Source: Scleromatobacter sp038243995
Lineage (GTDB): Bacteria > Pseudomonadota > Gammaproteobacteria > Burkholderiales > Burkholderiaceae_C
Direction of reading: 5' to 3'
Length of the DNA: 64,000 nt
Assembly (NCBI GenBank): GCA_038243995.1
Contig: JBBRTV010000001.1
Coordinates: forward strand, 1 to 64,000
Part shown: positions 15,357 to 23,053 of the stretch, piece after piece
Layout of the letters: each line of letters begins with the position of its first letter
Numbering within the stretch: the stretch's first letter is position 1
Notes under the pieces: generated by a model
Database searches by the model: none
What the model was told of the DNA's origin: nothing
The model's input: only the letters and a program-made list of their open reading frames with translations
Translations under genes and position numbers: made by a program

Positions 15357-15761
15357 ATGGCTAAAGCACCGAATAACTCCGCTGCCCAGCGCGTTCGCAA
15401 GAAGGTCCGCAAGAACGTGGCCGACGGCGTGGCGCATGTGCACGCATCGTTCAACAACACGATCATCACGATCACCGACCGTCAGGGTGGCGCGCTGTCG
15501 TGGGCCTCTTCGGGCGGTCAGGGTTTCAAGGGCTCGCGCAAGTCGACGCCGTTCGCAGCCCAGGTCGCTGCCGAGACGGCAGGTCGTGCGGCCCAGGAAC
15601 AAGGCATCAAGAACCTCGACGTCAAGATCAAGGGCCCTGGCCCGGGTCGTGAATCGTCGGTTCGCGCTCTCGCATCGTTGGGCATCCGCATCACGTCGAT
15701 TTCCGACGTGACGCCGGTTCCGCACAACGGCTGCCGTCCCCAGAAGCGTCGCCGCATCTGA
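15357..15761 (+). CDS. rpsK: 30S ribosomal protein S11
   Basis: The 134-aa S11 lies in the 30S platform near the Shine-Dalgarno helix. The block HASFNNTIITITDRQGGALSW and the C-terminal PHNGCRPQKRRRI are typical. It is followed by a 294-bp non-coding spacer, longer than in most relatives. Confidence 0.98.
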   Translation: MAKAPNNSAAQRVRKKVRKNVADGVAHVHASFNNTIITITDRQGGALSWASSGGQGFKGSRKSTPFAAQVAAETAGRAAQEQGIKNLDVKIKGPGPGRESSVRALASLGIRITSISDVTPVPHNGCRPQKRRRI

Positions 15762-16055
15762 TTCGGCTCGCCGGTCGAAACCCTTCGGTCGGCGTCGAAT
15801 AACAGTACTGAGCGCTCAAGCGTTTCCAGTGCTGCTAGAATTCCGGGTTTTCTTGCAGCCGGCAATGGTTTGGTGACCGTTGTCGGCTTGCATGTCTCGA
15901 ACGTCCGCCTTTTCCACCGGAGGCCGTATCGGGCAAGCATCACCCAAGACCACCGTCTGAGCGCCATAACAACATTCGCCAGACTCGCGCAACGTCCCGG
16001 GCCGCCTCGCGTGGCCCGATCGTGCGTCAGCAAACCAGTTCCTTAAGGAAACAAC
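15762..16055. other. Non-coding spacer between rpsK and rpsD
   Basis: No plausible coding frame. A hairpin lies at 15769-15794 (CGCCG/CGGCG outer stem and CGAA/TTCG inner stem). A possible -10 (TAGAAT, 15836-15841) lacks a good -35. The spacer could be a leader for rpsD and rpoA, since S4 is the repressor of this operon in E. coli, but no S4 target could be recognised by eye. Confidence 0.4.
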
Positions 16056-16679
<624 letters not shown>

Positions 16680-16688
16680 TCAAAATTC

Positions 16689-16774
16689 GTGGCTGGCCTG
16701 CACCTGTTGCAGTCAGCCACCGTCTCGTTGCGAGGCGCCGGGCTTCGCTTCTGCGGACGCACAGGCTCCCGGCG
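16689..16774 (+). repeat. Two hairpins in the rpsD-rpoA spacer
   Basis: The first hairpin pairs GTGGCTG (16689-16695) with CAGCCAC (16714-16720) and contains an inner CTGCA/TGCAG stem. The second pairs CGCCGGG (16736-16742) with CCCGGCG (16768-16774). Both lie within the 153 bp between rpsD and rpoA and would fold in the mRNA. They may adjust rpoA expression relative to the ribosomal genes. Confidence 0.45.
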
Positions 16775-16832
16775 TGGTCCATCAGCCTTATCGGTGTAAC
16801 GAGCCGAGGGTATTGAGAGGAACAGGACATAC

Positions 16833-17819
16833 ATGCAAACCAATCTGCTGAAACCCAAAGCCATCAACGTCGAGCCGCTCGGCGGGCATCGCGCCAAGGT
16901 CACGCTCGAGCCGTTCGAACGCGGCTACGGCCACACCCTGGGCAACGCCCTGCGCCGCGTGTTGCTGTCGTCGATGGTGGGTTACGCACCGACCGAAGTG
17001 ACGATCGCAGGCGTTCTGCACGAGTACTCGACAGTCGACGGCGTGCAGGAAGACGTCGTCCACGTGATGCTCAACCTGAAGGGCGTCGTCTTCCGCCTGC
17101 ACAATCGTGACGAAGTCACGCTGGTGCTGCGCAAGGAAGGCGAGGGTCCGGTCACGGCCGGCGACATCCAGACGCCGCACGACGTCGAGATCGTCAATCC
17201 CGAGCATATCGTTGCCCACCTCGCCCAGGGCGGCAAGCTCGACATGCAGATCAAGGTCGAAAAGGGCCGTGGCTACGTGCCGGGCAACATGCGCCGCTTC
17301 GGTGACGAAACCACGAAGGCCATCGGCCGCATCGTGCTCGATGCGTCGTTCGCGCCGGTTCGCCGTGTGAGCTACTCCGTCGAGAACGCACGCGTCGAGC
17401 AACGCACCGACCTCGACAAGCTCGTGATGGAAATCGAGACCAACGGCGCGATTTCGCCGGAGGAAGCGATTCGTTCGTCGGCCAAGATCCTGGTCGAGCA
17501 GCTCGCCGTGTTCGCCCAGCTCGAAGGCAGCGACATCGCCGCGTTCGACCAGCCCGCGCCGCGTACCGCGCAGTTCGATCCTATCCTGCTGCGTCCGGTC
17601 GACGAGCTCGAACTCACGGTGCGTTCGGCGAACTGCCTGAAGGCCGAGAACATCTACTACATCGGCGACCTGATCCAGCGCACCGAGACGGAACTGCTGA
17701 AGACTCCGAATCTGGGTCGCAAGTCGCTCAACGAAATCAAGGAAGTCCTGGCTTCGCGCGGCCTCACGCTGGGCGCGCGTCTCGAGAACTGGCCTCCGCA
17801 AGGTCTCGACAAGCGTTGA
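16833..17819 (+). CDS. rpoA: RNA polymerase alpha subunit
   Basis: The 328-aa alpha subunit scaffolds RNA polymerase assembly. The N-terminal domain holds FERGYGHTLGNALRRVLLSS (beta-contact region). The C-terminal domain, from about residue 250, has LRPVDELELTVRSANCLKAE and binds UP elements and activators such as FNR-type regulators. The length is normal. It is preceded by a 153-bp spacer with two hairpins. Confidence 0.98.
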   Translation: MQTNLLKPKAINVEPLGGHRAKVTLEPFERGYGHTLGNALRRVLLSSMVGYAPTEVTIAGVLHEYSTVDGVQEDVVHVMLNLKGVVFRLHNRDEVTLVLRKEGEGPVTAGDIQTPHDVEIVNPEHIVAHLAQGGKLDMQIKVEKGRGYVPGNMRRFGDETTKAIGRIVLDASFAPVRRVSYSVENARVEQRTDLDKLVMEIETNGAISPEEAIRSSAKILVEQLAVFAQLEGSDIAAFDQPAPRTAQFDPILLRPVDELELTVRSANCLKAENIYYIGDLIQRTETELLKTPNLGRKSLNEIKEVLASRGLTLGARLENWPPQGLDKR

Positions 17820-17944
17820 TTCGCAAGTCCGGGCTGATTTTTTTGTAATTTCCCGCTGCCGGGCGCCGTCGCAAGACGGGCTCGTGTGCAAACCCCCGGT
17901 ACCTGATCCGGCCGGGGTTCAATAAAGATAACCAGGAAATCACC

Positions 17945-18340
17945 ATGCGCCATCGTCACGGCCTCCGCAAGCTCAATCGCACCTCGTCGCATCGCCAGGC
18001 CATGTTTCGCAACATGTGCAATTCGCTGATCCGCCACGAAGCCATCAAGACCACGTTGCCGAAGGCAAAGGAACTGCGTCGCGTCGTCGAGCCCCTGATC
18101 ACCCTGGCCAAGGAACCGACGCTGGCGAACCGCCGCCTGGCGTTCGACCGCCTGCGTGATCGCGAGAACGTCACCAAGCTGTTCGAAGTCCTGGGCCCGT
18201 TGTTCAACGCCCGTCCGGGCGGCTACACGCGCATCCTGAAGATGGGCTTCCGCAACGGCGACAACGCGCCGATGGCCTTTGTCGAACTGGTCGAGCGCTC
18301 GCACGACGAAGAAGCGGTCACCGACACCCAAGGCGACTGA
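17945..18340 (+). CDS. rplQ: 50S ribosomal protein L17
   Basis: A 131-aa L17, last gene of the ribosomal superoperon. MRHRHGLRKLNRTSSHRQAM and the C-terminal extension are typical of Proteobacteria. A CCAGGA site precedes the ATG. The 125-bp spacer after rpoA includes a run of seven Ts (around 17839-17845) and short GC inverted repeats. Confidence 0.98.
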   Translation: MRHRHGLRKLNRTSSHRQAMFRNMCNSLIRHEAIKTTLPKAKELRRVVEPLITLAKEPTLANRRLAFDRLRDRENVTKLFEVLGPLFNARPGGYTRILKMGFRNGDNAPMAFVELVERSHDEEAVTDTQGD

Positions 18341-18375
18341 CCCGGATGCGCCCCTGTGGGCGCCTCGACAAGCAA

Positions 18376-18400
18376 GAAGGCCGGCAATCGCCGGCTTTCG
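18376..18400 (+). terminator. Terminator of the alpha operon
   Basis: GCCGGC (18380-18385) pairs with GCCGGC (18390-18395) around an AATC loop. The stem is extended by AAG/CTT and followed by TTTCGTC. It lies 40 bp after rplQ and ends the ribosomal gene run. Confidence 0.7.
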
Positions 18401-18503
18401 TCATTGCGCGCCGCGATCATGAGACGGGGTACGAAGCGGGCCGAAACGCTGTCGCGATGGATTGCCGGGGCGCTAACCCCCGGCACTCGCGCCGCGCAAG
18501 GCA

Positions 18504-18812
18504 TCAGTTCATCCCGCGGCGGCGACCCATCAAGACGAGGGCGCCCAGTCCCGCAAGAATCAGGCAGGTACTTTCGGGTCGGAACAGGCCGTTCGAGCCG
18601 ACAGCCGGCGCGGCGACGGGGCCCTCGGACTCCGAACGTTTGCCGCCGACGACCTGCGAAGGGGGCGAATCGACGAGCGCCGCGCCGGCGACTGTCTGGT
18701 CGACCTGCACGGCGGAGCTTGCTGTGGCGGGGGCCCGCGCCACGGCGCTTGCGCCGACCAGGGCGAGCGCGAGGGCGAGCGACGGAATCGCCCAGGGGGG
18801 TCTCGAGTTCAT
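18504..18812 (-). CDS. Secreted protein with PEP-CTERM-like tail
   Basis: A 102-aa protein of unknown function with three visible parts. Residues 1-28 form a signal peptide ending ARA. Residues 29-75 are a short low-complexity Ala/Val/Ser region. The C-terminus FRPESTCLILAGLGALVLMG is followed by RRRGMN. The Pro-Glu-Ser-Thr motif, hydrophobic helix and Arg cluster match the layout of exosortase (PEP-CTERM) substrates, but PES replaces the usual PEP, so this is a variant. A GGGAG site lies before the ATG. It stands alone between convergent rplQ and divergent dsbD. Confidence 0.6.
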   Translation of the reverse strand: MNSRPPWAIPSLALALALVGASAVARAPATASSAVQVDQTVAGAALVDSPPSQVVGGKRSESEGPVAAPAVGSNGLFRPESTCLILAGLGALVLMGRRRGMN

Positions 18813-19235
18813 GCCAGTTCTCCCGGGAGTGCAAGATGGGCGAGAAGCAGCTGTCCGGGTGTCCCTGTGGTCGGTTCATCCCCTGCGTTGGTTCGATTCG
18901 AGTCTAGTGGCGAACAACAAACGCGTGAAGACCGAATATCAGATTTAAAAGTCGATACCCGGCCCTGTATTTGCGAGTTTCATCGGGATGCGCGCCAAAG
19001 CGGCGCGGCGATCACCAGAACCATGCGGCAGGCACTGTTTTGAACCGCGGCGGCTGCGGACGCCACCGGTGGCGGGCGCGTTGTCCCTGTCGCCATCCGG
19101 TCGACATGGCCACGACCCGAACCGTCGAGCAAGACCAGGTGTGGGCGTGGCGACTCGCCAACCGCGACAATGGCGGTTCTCCGCCAGGAACCGAGGGCCG
19201 CTGGTCGACTCCAAGCCCTACAAAGGATGACCCGA
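18813..19235. other. Divergent intergenic region
   Basis: A 423-bp interval between the PEP-CTERM-like gene (minus) and dsbD (plus). No frame in it has a recognisable product, and cutA, often found upstream of dsbD, is absent. It presumably contains both promoters, but no hexamer pair was convincing. Confidence 0.4.
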
Positions 19236-21263
19236 ATGTCAGTGTTTCGCACCGTGTGGGCGTTGTTCGCCCTGTTGTCAGGCTTGTTGTCCGGCGCGGC
19301 TGCGCGTGCCGACGAGTTTCTCGATCCCGACCAGGCGTTCCAGCTGACCGTGCATGCGCTGGCCGACAAGCGCGTGGAGCTCACCTACAAGATCGCCCCG
19401 GGCTACTACCTCTACCGCGAGCGGTTCAAGTTTTCTGCCGCGGATGCGAAGCTCGGCGAGCCGCGGATGCCGCCGGGCAAGAAGCACTACGACTCCGCGC
19501 TCGAGCAGACGGTGGAGATCTATCACGACCAGGTCGTGGTGACGCTTCCCGTCCTGTCGGCAGGCAAGGCGTTCACCATCGCCGCGACCCACCAGGGCTG
19601 CGCCGAGAAGGGCCTGTGCTACCCGCCGCAGCCGCGCAGTGTCGACGTGTCGCTGAAGGCCTTCGGCGCCGCCGCCGACACGGCTCGCGTGGCGACCGCG
19701 GGCGACGGGCAGCCCGCCACGGCCAACGTGGCCCTGGCGACGACCGTGGGAAGCGCCACGACCAGCGGGCCCATGAGCGTCGCACCGGGCGGCGCGACGG
19801 CGCTGTCCTTGCGCGGCAGCGTGCTTGCTGTCGCGCCCGTGGCACCGCCACCTGTCGGCGCAGGCGTGGCCACGTCTGCCGACGACGATTCGGCCCGCGC
19901 GCGCGCGGCGCCCGCCCTGCCCGCGGCGCCCGCGAGCCAGGACAAGCGGATCGACGACGCCCTGGTGGGCGGCCACCTGCTGGCGATCATCTCGCTGGCG
20001 TTCGGGCTCGGCCTGGGCCTGTCGTTGTTGCCGTGCGTCTGGCCGATGTTCCCTATCCTGTCGTCGATCATCGTCGGCCAGGGCGGCAAGGTCACCCCCG
20101 CGCGCGGCTTCCTGCTGGCGCTGACATACTCGCTGGGGATGGCGCTCGTCTATACCGCGCTGGGCGTGGTTGCCGGCAAGCTCGGCGAAGGTTTCGCCGG
20201 CTACCTGCAGAGCCCACCGGTACTGATCCTGTTCGGCGTATTGCTGGCGGTGTTGTCGCTGTCCATGTTCGGCGTCTACGAGCTCCAGCTTCCTGCGGCG
20301 CTGCGCGATCGCCTCAACGCCAAGAGCGAGGCGCTGTCCGGCGGGCAGCTCGGCGGCGTGTTCGGCATGGGCGTGCTGTCGGGCCTGATCGTCAGCCCGT
20401 GCGTGACGGCGCCGCTCGTGACGGTGCTCGTGTACATCGGCGAACGACACGACGCCGTGCTCGGCGGGCTCGCCCTGTTCGCCATCGCCATGGGCATGAG
20501 CGTGCCGTTGCTGGTCATCGGCACCTCGGCGGGCACGCTGCTGCCGCGCAGCGGCGCCTGGATGGAGCGCGTCAAGCACGTCTTCGGACTCGCTCTGCTG
20601 GGCGTCGCGATCTATCTCGTGCAGCCTGTGTTCGGCGGACTGATATCGATGATCGCCTGGGGCGCCCTGTTGATCCTCGGCGCGGCGGGTCTCGGCGCGT
20701 TCGAGCCGATCGTCGCCTCGGCGCATCGAGGGCCCGCACGCCTGATGAAAGGGTTCGGACTCCTGCTTGCGCTGCTCGGCGTGCTGCAGTTCGTCGGCCT
20801 CGCGAGCGGCGGCCGCGACCCGGCCCAACCGCTGGCATCGCTGGCGCAGGGGCGGCTGCCGGGCAACGCCGTCGCCGGAACTCCCGGCAAGGAAGGCGAC
20901 GCGACCGGGCCCCGCTTCGATCGCGTCGTCAGCGTCGCCGATCTCGACAGCCGCCTGCAATCCGCCGGGCGCCCGGTGATGCTCGACTTCTACGCCGACT
21001 GGTGCGTCTCGTGCAAGGAAATGGAGTCGCAGACCTTCGTCGAGCCGGGTGTACGGGCCAGGCTCGCGAACGCAGTGCTGCTGCGCGCAGATGTCACCGC
21101 GAACAGCGACGACGACCGCGCGCTGCTGAAACGCTTCCATCTGTTCGGCCCTCCGGGCCTGATCTTTTTCGACGCCGCTGGCCGCGAACTCGCGGCGGCA
21201 CGTGTCGTCGGCTTCCAGGACGCGGCGCGCTTCACGCAGAGCCTGTCCGGCGCCGGTCTCTGA
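19236..21263 (+). CDS. dsbD: Thiol:disulfide interchange protein DsbD
   Basis: The 675-aa inner-membrane reductase moves electrons from cytoplasmic thioredoxin to periplasmic DsbC and to cytochrome c maturation. After a signal peptide (SVFRTVWALFALLSGLLSG) it has a periplasmic alpha domain with Cys122/Cys128 (GCAEKGLC), about eight membrane helices with Cys267 (LPCVWPMFP) and Cys389 (SPCVTAPL), and a C-terminal thioredoxin domain with Cys590/Cys593 (DWCVSCKE). All six redox cysteines are present. An Ala/Pro-rich linker of about 100 residues joins the first two domains. Start 19236 is chosen for the AAAGGA site 8 nt upstream. The many c-type cytochromes nearby give a reason for its need. Confidence 0.95.
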   Translation: MSVFRTVWALFALLSGLLSGAAARADEFLDPDQAFQLTVHALADKRVELTYKIAPGYYLYRERFKFSAADAKLGEPRMPPGKKHYDSALEQTVEIYHDQVVVTLPVLSAGKAFTIAATHQGCAEKGLCYPPQPRSVDVSLKAFGAAADTARVATAGDGQPATANVALATTVGSATTSGPMSVAPGGATALSLRGSVLAVAPVAPPPVGAGVATSADDDSARARAAPALPAAPASQDKRIDDALVGGHLLAIISLAFGLGLGLSLLPCVWPMFPILSSIIVGQGGKVTPARGFLLALTYSLGMALVYTALGVVAGKLGEGFAGYLQSPPVLILFGVLLAVLSLSMFGVYELQLPAALRDRLNAKSEALSGGQLGGVFGMGVLSGLIVSPCVTAPLVTVLVYIGERHDAVLGGLALFAIAMGMSVPLLVIGTSAGTLLPRSGAWMERVKHVFGLALLGVAIYLVQPVFGGLISMIAWGALLILGAAGLGAFEPIVASAHRGPARLMKGFGLLLALLGVLQFVGLASGGRDPAQPLASLAQGRLPGNAVAGTPGKEGDATGPRFDRVVSVADLDSRLQSAGRPVMLDFYADWCVSCKEMESQTFVEPGVRARLANAVLLRADVTANSDDDRALLKRFHLFGPPGLIFFDAAGRELAAARVVGFQDAARFTQSLSGAGL

Positions 21264-21273
21264 CCGCGGCCCG

Positions 21274-21990
21274 ATGCCCATGAAGCTTTCCCAGATCCTG
21301 TTCTCCCAGGGCTTCGGCGCCCGCCGCGCCTGCGAAGGTCTCGTCGACGGCGGCTATGTCGCGATCGACGGCGTCGTGCACGACGATCCGTTCGAAGACC
21401 TCGACCCGGTCGGCCTCGTCCTCAACGTCGAAGGCAAGGACTGGCCGTACTACGCCAAGGCGCTCATCGCGATGAACAAGCCGGCCGGTTTCGAATGCTC
21501 GAAGAAGCCGCGCCACCATCCGAGCGTCTACAGCCTGCTGCCGGCCCCGCTGCTGCGTCGCGACGCGCAGAGTGTCGGTCGCCTCGACGAGGACACCACC
21601 GGCTTGCTGCTCTTCACCGACGACGGCCAGTTGATCCACCGCTGGACGTCGCCCAAGCACCACGTCCCCAAGGTCTACGACGCGTCGTGCAAGCATCCCG
21701 TCACGCCCGACCAGGTCGAGCGCCTGCTCGCCGGGGTAGTGTTGCTCGACGATCCGGAATCCGTGCGAGCGCTCGCCGTGGAACCCTGGGACGGTGCCGC
21801 AGACGGTTTGCACGGCTTGCGGCTGACCCTTGCAGAAGGCAAGTATCACCAGGTCAAGCGCATGCTGGCCGCGGTCGGCAACCGAGTGGAGGCGCTGCAT
21901 CGCAGCCGCTTCGGACACCTCGAGCTGCCGGCCGACCTGGCACCCGGTAATTGGTGCTGGCTCGCCGGCCCGCACATCGTCGCGGGCTGA
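21274..21990 (+). CDS. rsuA: 16S rRNA pseudouridine 516 synthase-like
   Basis: A 238-aa RsuA/RluE-family enzyme that isomerises a uridine in rRNA to pseudouridine. An N-terminal S4-like domain (MKLSQILFSQGFGARRACE) is followed by the catalytic domain with VGRLDEDTTGLLLFTDDG, whose Asp in RLDEDTTG is the nucleophile. KYHQVKRMLAAVGNRVEALHR is the family C-terminal block. An alternative start lies two codons in, at 21280. It is 10 bp after dsbD and probably cotranscribed. The exact target (U516 or another) is assumed from similarity. Confidence 0.88.
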   Translation: MPMKLSQILFSQGFGARRACEGLVDGGYVAIDGVVHDDPFEDLDPVGLVLNVEGKDWPYYAKALIAMNKPAGFECSKKPRHHPSVYSLLPAPLLRRDAQSVGRLDEDTTGLLLFTDDGQLIHRWTSPKHHVPKVYDASCKHPVTPDQVERLLAGVVLLDDPESVRALAVEPWDGAADGLHGLRLTLAEGKYHQVKRMLAAVGNRVEALHRSRFGHLELPADLAPGNWCWLAGPHIVAG

Positions 21991-22141
21991 GCGATCGAGG
22001 CCGGTTGGGGCGTCGGCGCGTGGCGGCGTTGGGGCGGCGATGGGGCGGCGATGGAGCAGCCGGAGATCGGGTTTGTCGAGACCAGGTGAGGCTGTGCCGC
22101 GAGCGATCGACCGCTTCTTTACTAACGATCACGCCAGATCC

Positions 22142-22170
22142 GTGACAACTCTCGAGATCTGTGCCATAAT
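22142..22170 (+). promoter_or_regulatory. Promoter of the initiator tRNA gene
   Basis: GTGACA (22142-22147) and CATAAT (22165-22170) are 17 bp apart, and the -10 ends 12 bp before the tRNA. The arrangement fits a sigma-70 promoter for a stable RNA gene. Confidence 0.6.
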
Positions 22171-22182
22171 AGCTTTCTCAGT

Positions 22183-22259
<77 letters not shown>

Positions 22260-22279
22260 CAGAATACGTAGGAAACATG

Positions 22280-22304
22280 CGGCGCTCCCAGTGAGCGCCG
22301 TTTT
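22280..22304 (+). terminator. Terminator after tRNA-fMet
   Basis: An 8-bp perfect stem CGGCGCTC/GAGCGCCG with a 5-nt loop is followed by TTTT. It lies 20 bp past the tRNA CCA end and is a classic intrinsic terminator. Confidence 0.85.
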
Positions 22305-22379
22305 GCATTCCGGGCCCGACTCGTCACTGCGACGGGGATCGCCACGCCACGATCGCTTGCAGACCTTACCTGGAGCTGC

Positions 22380-22607
22380 CTACCGCGAGCTTGCTGACGC
22401 GGCTGGCATTGCTGCCTTCTTCATCGCGCGGGCATCACTTTTCCGGACGACCTTGTCGTGACGGGCCTGCACCGAACTTTCGGCCGCTGAAGCTGCTCGC
22501 GGTGATTCGGTCTGTCCGGCGGGAGATGGCGCGCCACTACCGCCGCCTTGGGCCAACGCGACCGGAATTGCGACTGCGAGGCCGAAACAGATGAGTGTCG
22601 ATTTCAT
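22380..22607 (-). CDS. Small secreted protein, unknown function
   Basis: A 75-aa protein with a clear signal peptide (MKSTLICFGLAVAIPVALAQ, cleavage after ALA). The short mature region is Gly/Ser/Ala-rich and ends in a basic stretch (RHDKVVRKSDARAMKKAAMP). A CAGGAG site sits 8 nt before the ATG, which supports real translation. I do not recognise a family. It lies convergent to the tRNA terminator, and a short inverted repeat CTTGCC/GGCAAG lies in its upstream region. Confidence 0.6.
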   Translation of the reverse strand: MKSTLICFGLAVAIPVALAQGGGSGAPSPAGQTESPRAASAAESSVQARHDKVVRKSDARAMKKAAMPAASASSR

Positions 22608-22882
22608 AGGGATTTCTCCTGAGTTGAACGGTGGTTCGGTTATCTCGACTTGCCGGGGTTGGCAAGACTATCCTTTGACTCTGACGGGGCACGGGCTTGG
22701 GAACGGCACGTTGGCGCGAACGCCGGATAGACCCGCTTGAAGCCGGTGTGCCGACGGATGCTTGACCCGCGTTGGCGCCGACAAGACTGCATCGGAACCG
22801 GGTGCGAATGAAAATGACCGCGGGCGAGTCTGTCGAGTTCTGATAACTTCCCGAGCGAGCTAGCCGCGCGTCAGAATCAAGC
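22608..22882. other. Intergenic region without recognisable genes
   Basis: This 275-bp region separates two small minus-strand genes. A CTTGCC-GGGGTT-GGCAAG hairpin near 22659 is the only structure noted. On the minus strand TTGCCA followed about 15 bp later by GATAAC could be a weak promoter for the 75-aa protein. Confidence 0.3.
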
Positions 22883-22957
22883 TCAGCGGAGGCCGAAGTA
22901 GCCGAGCACGAACAGGATGATGACGACGGCGCCGACGAGCCAGATGATGCGATTCAT
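22883..22957 (-). CDS. 24-residue single-helix membrane peptide
   Basis: The minus strand encodes a 24-aa peptide, MNRIIWLVGAVVIILFVLGY followed by FGLR. It is almost entirely one hydrophobic helix with a positive N-terminal residue (Arg3) and a C-terminal Arg. AAAGGA lies 8 nt upstream of the ATG, an unusually good site for a chance ORF. Peptides of this type recur as unannotated or hypothetical proteins in Proteobacteria, as far as I recall; the function is unknown. It follows the RND efflux operon on the same strand after about 95 bp. Confidence 0.5.
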   Translation of the reverse strand: MNRIIWLVGAVVIILFVLGYFGLR

Positions 22958-23053
22958 GGGGGTGTCCTTTGAATGAAGGTGGGGATGACCGTTGATGCGA
23001 TTCGTTGGGGGCAAGATTCAATCCCGAGTTCGAAGAAACCAGCAGGCGCATCT

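Noticed and set aside
18971..19235. Possible cutA or other gene upstream of dsbD
   Set aside because: cutA often precedes dsbD, but none of the frames here resembles CutA or any known protein.
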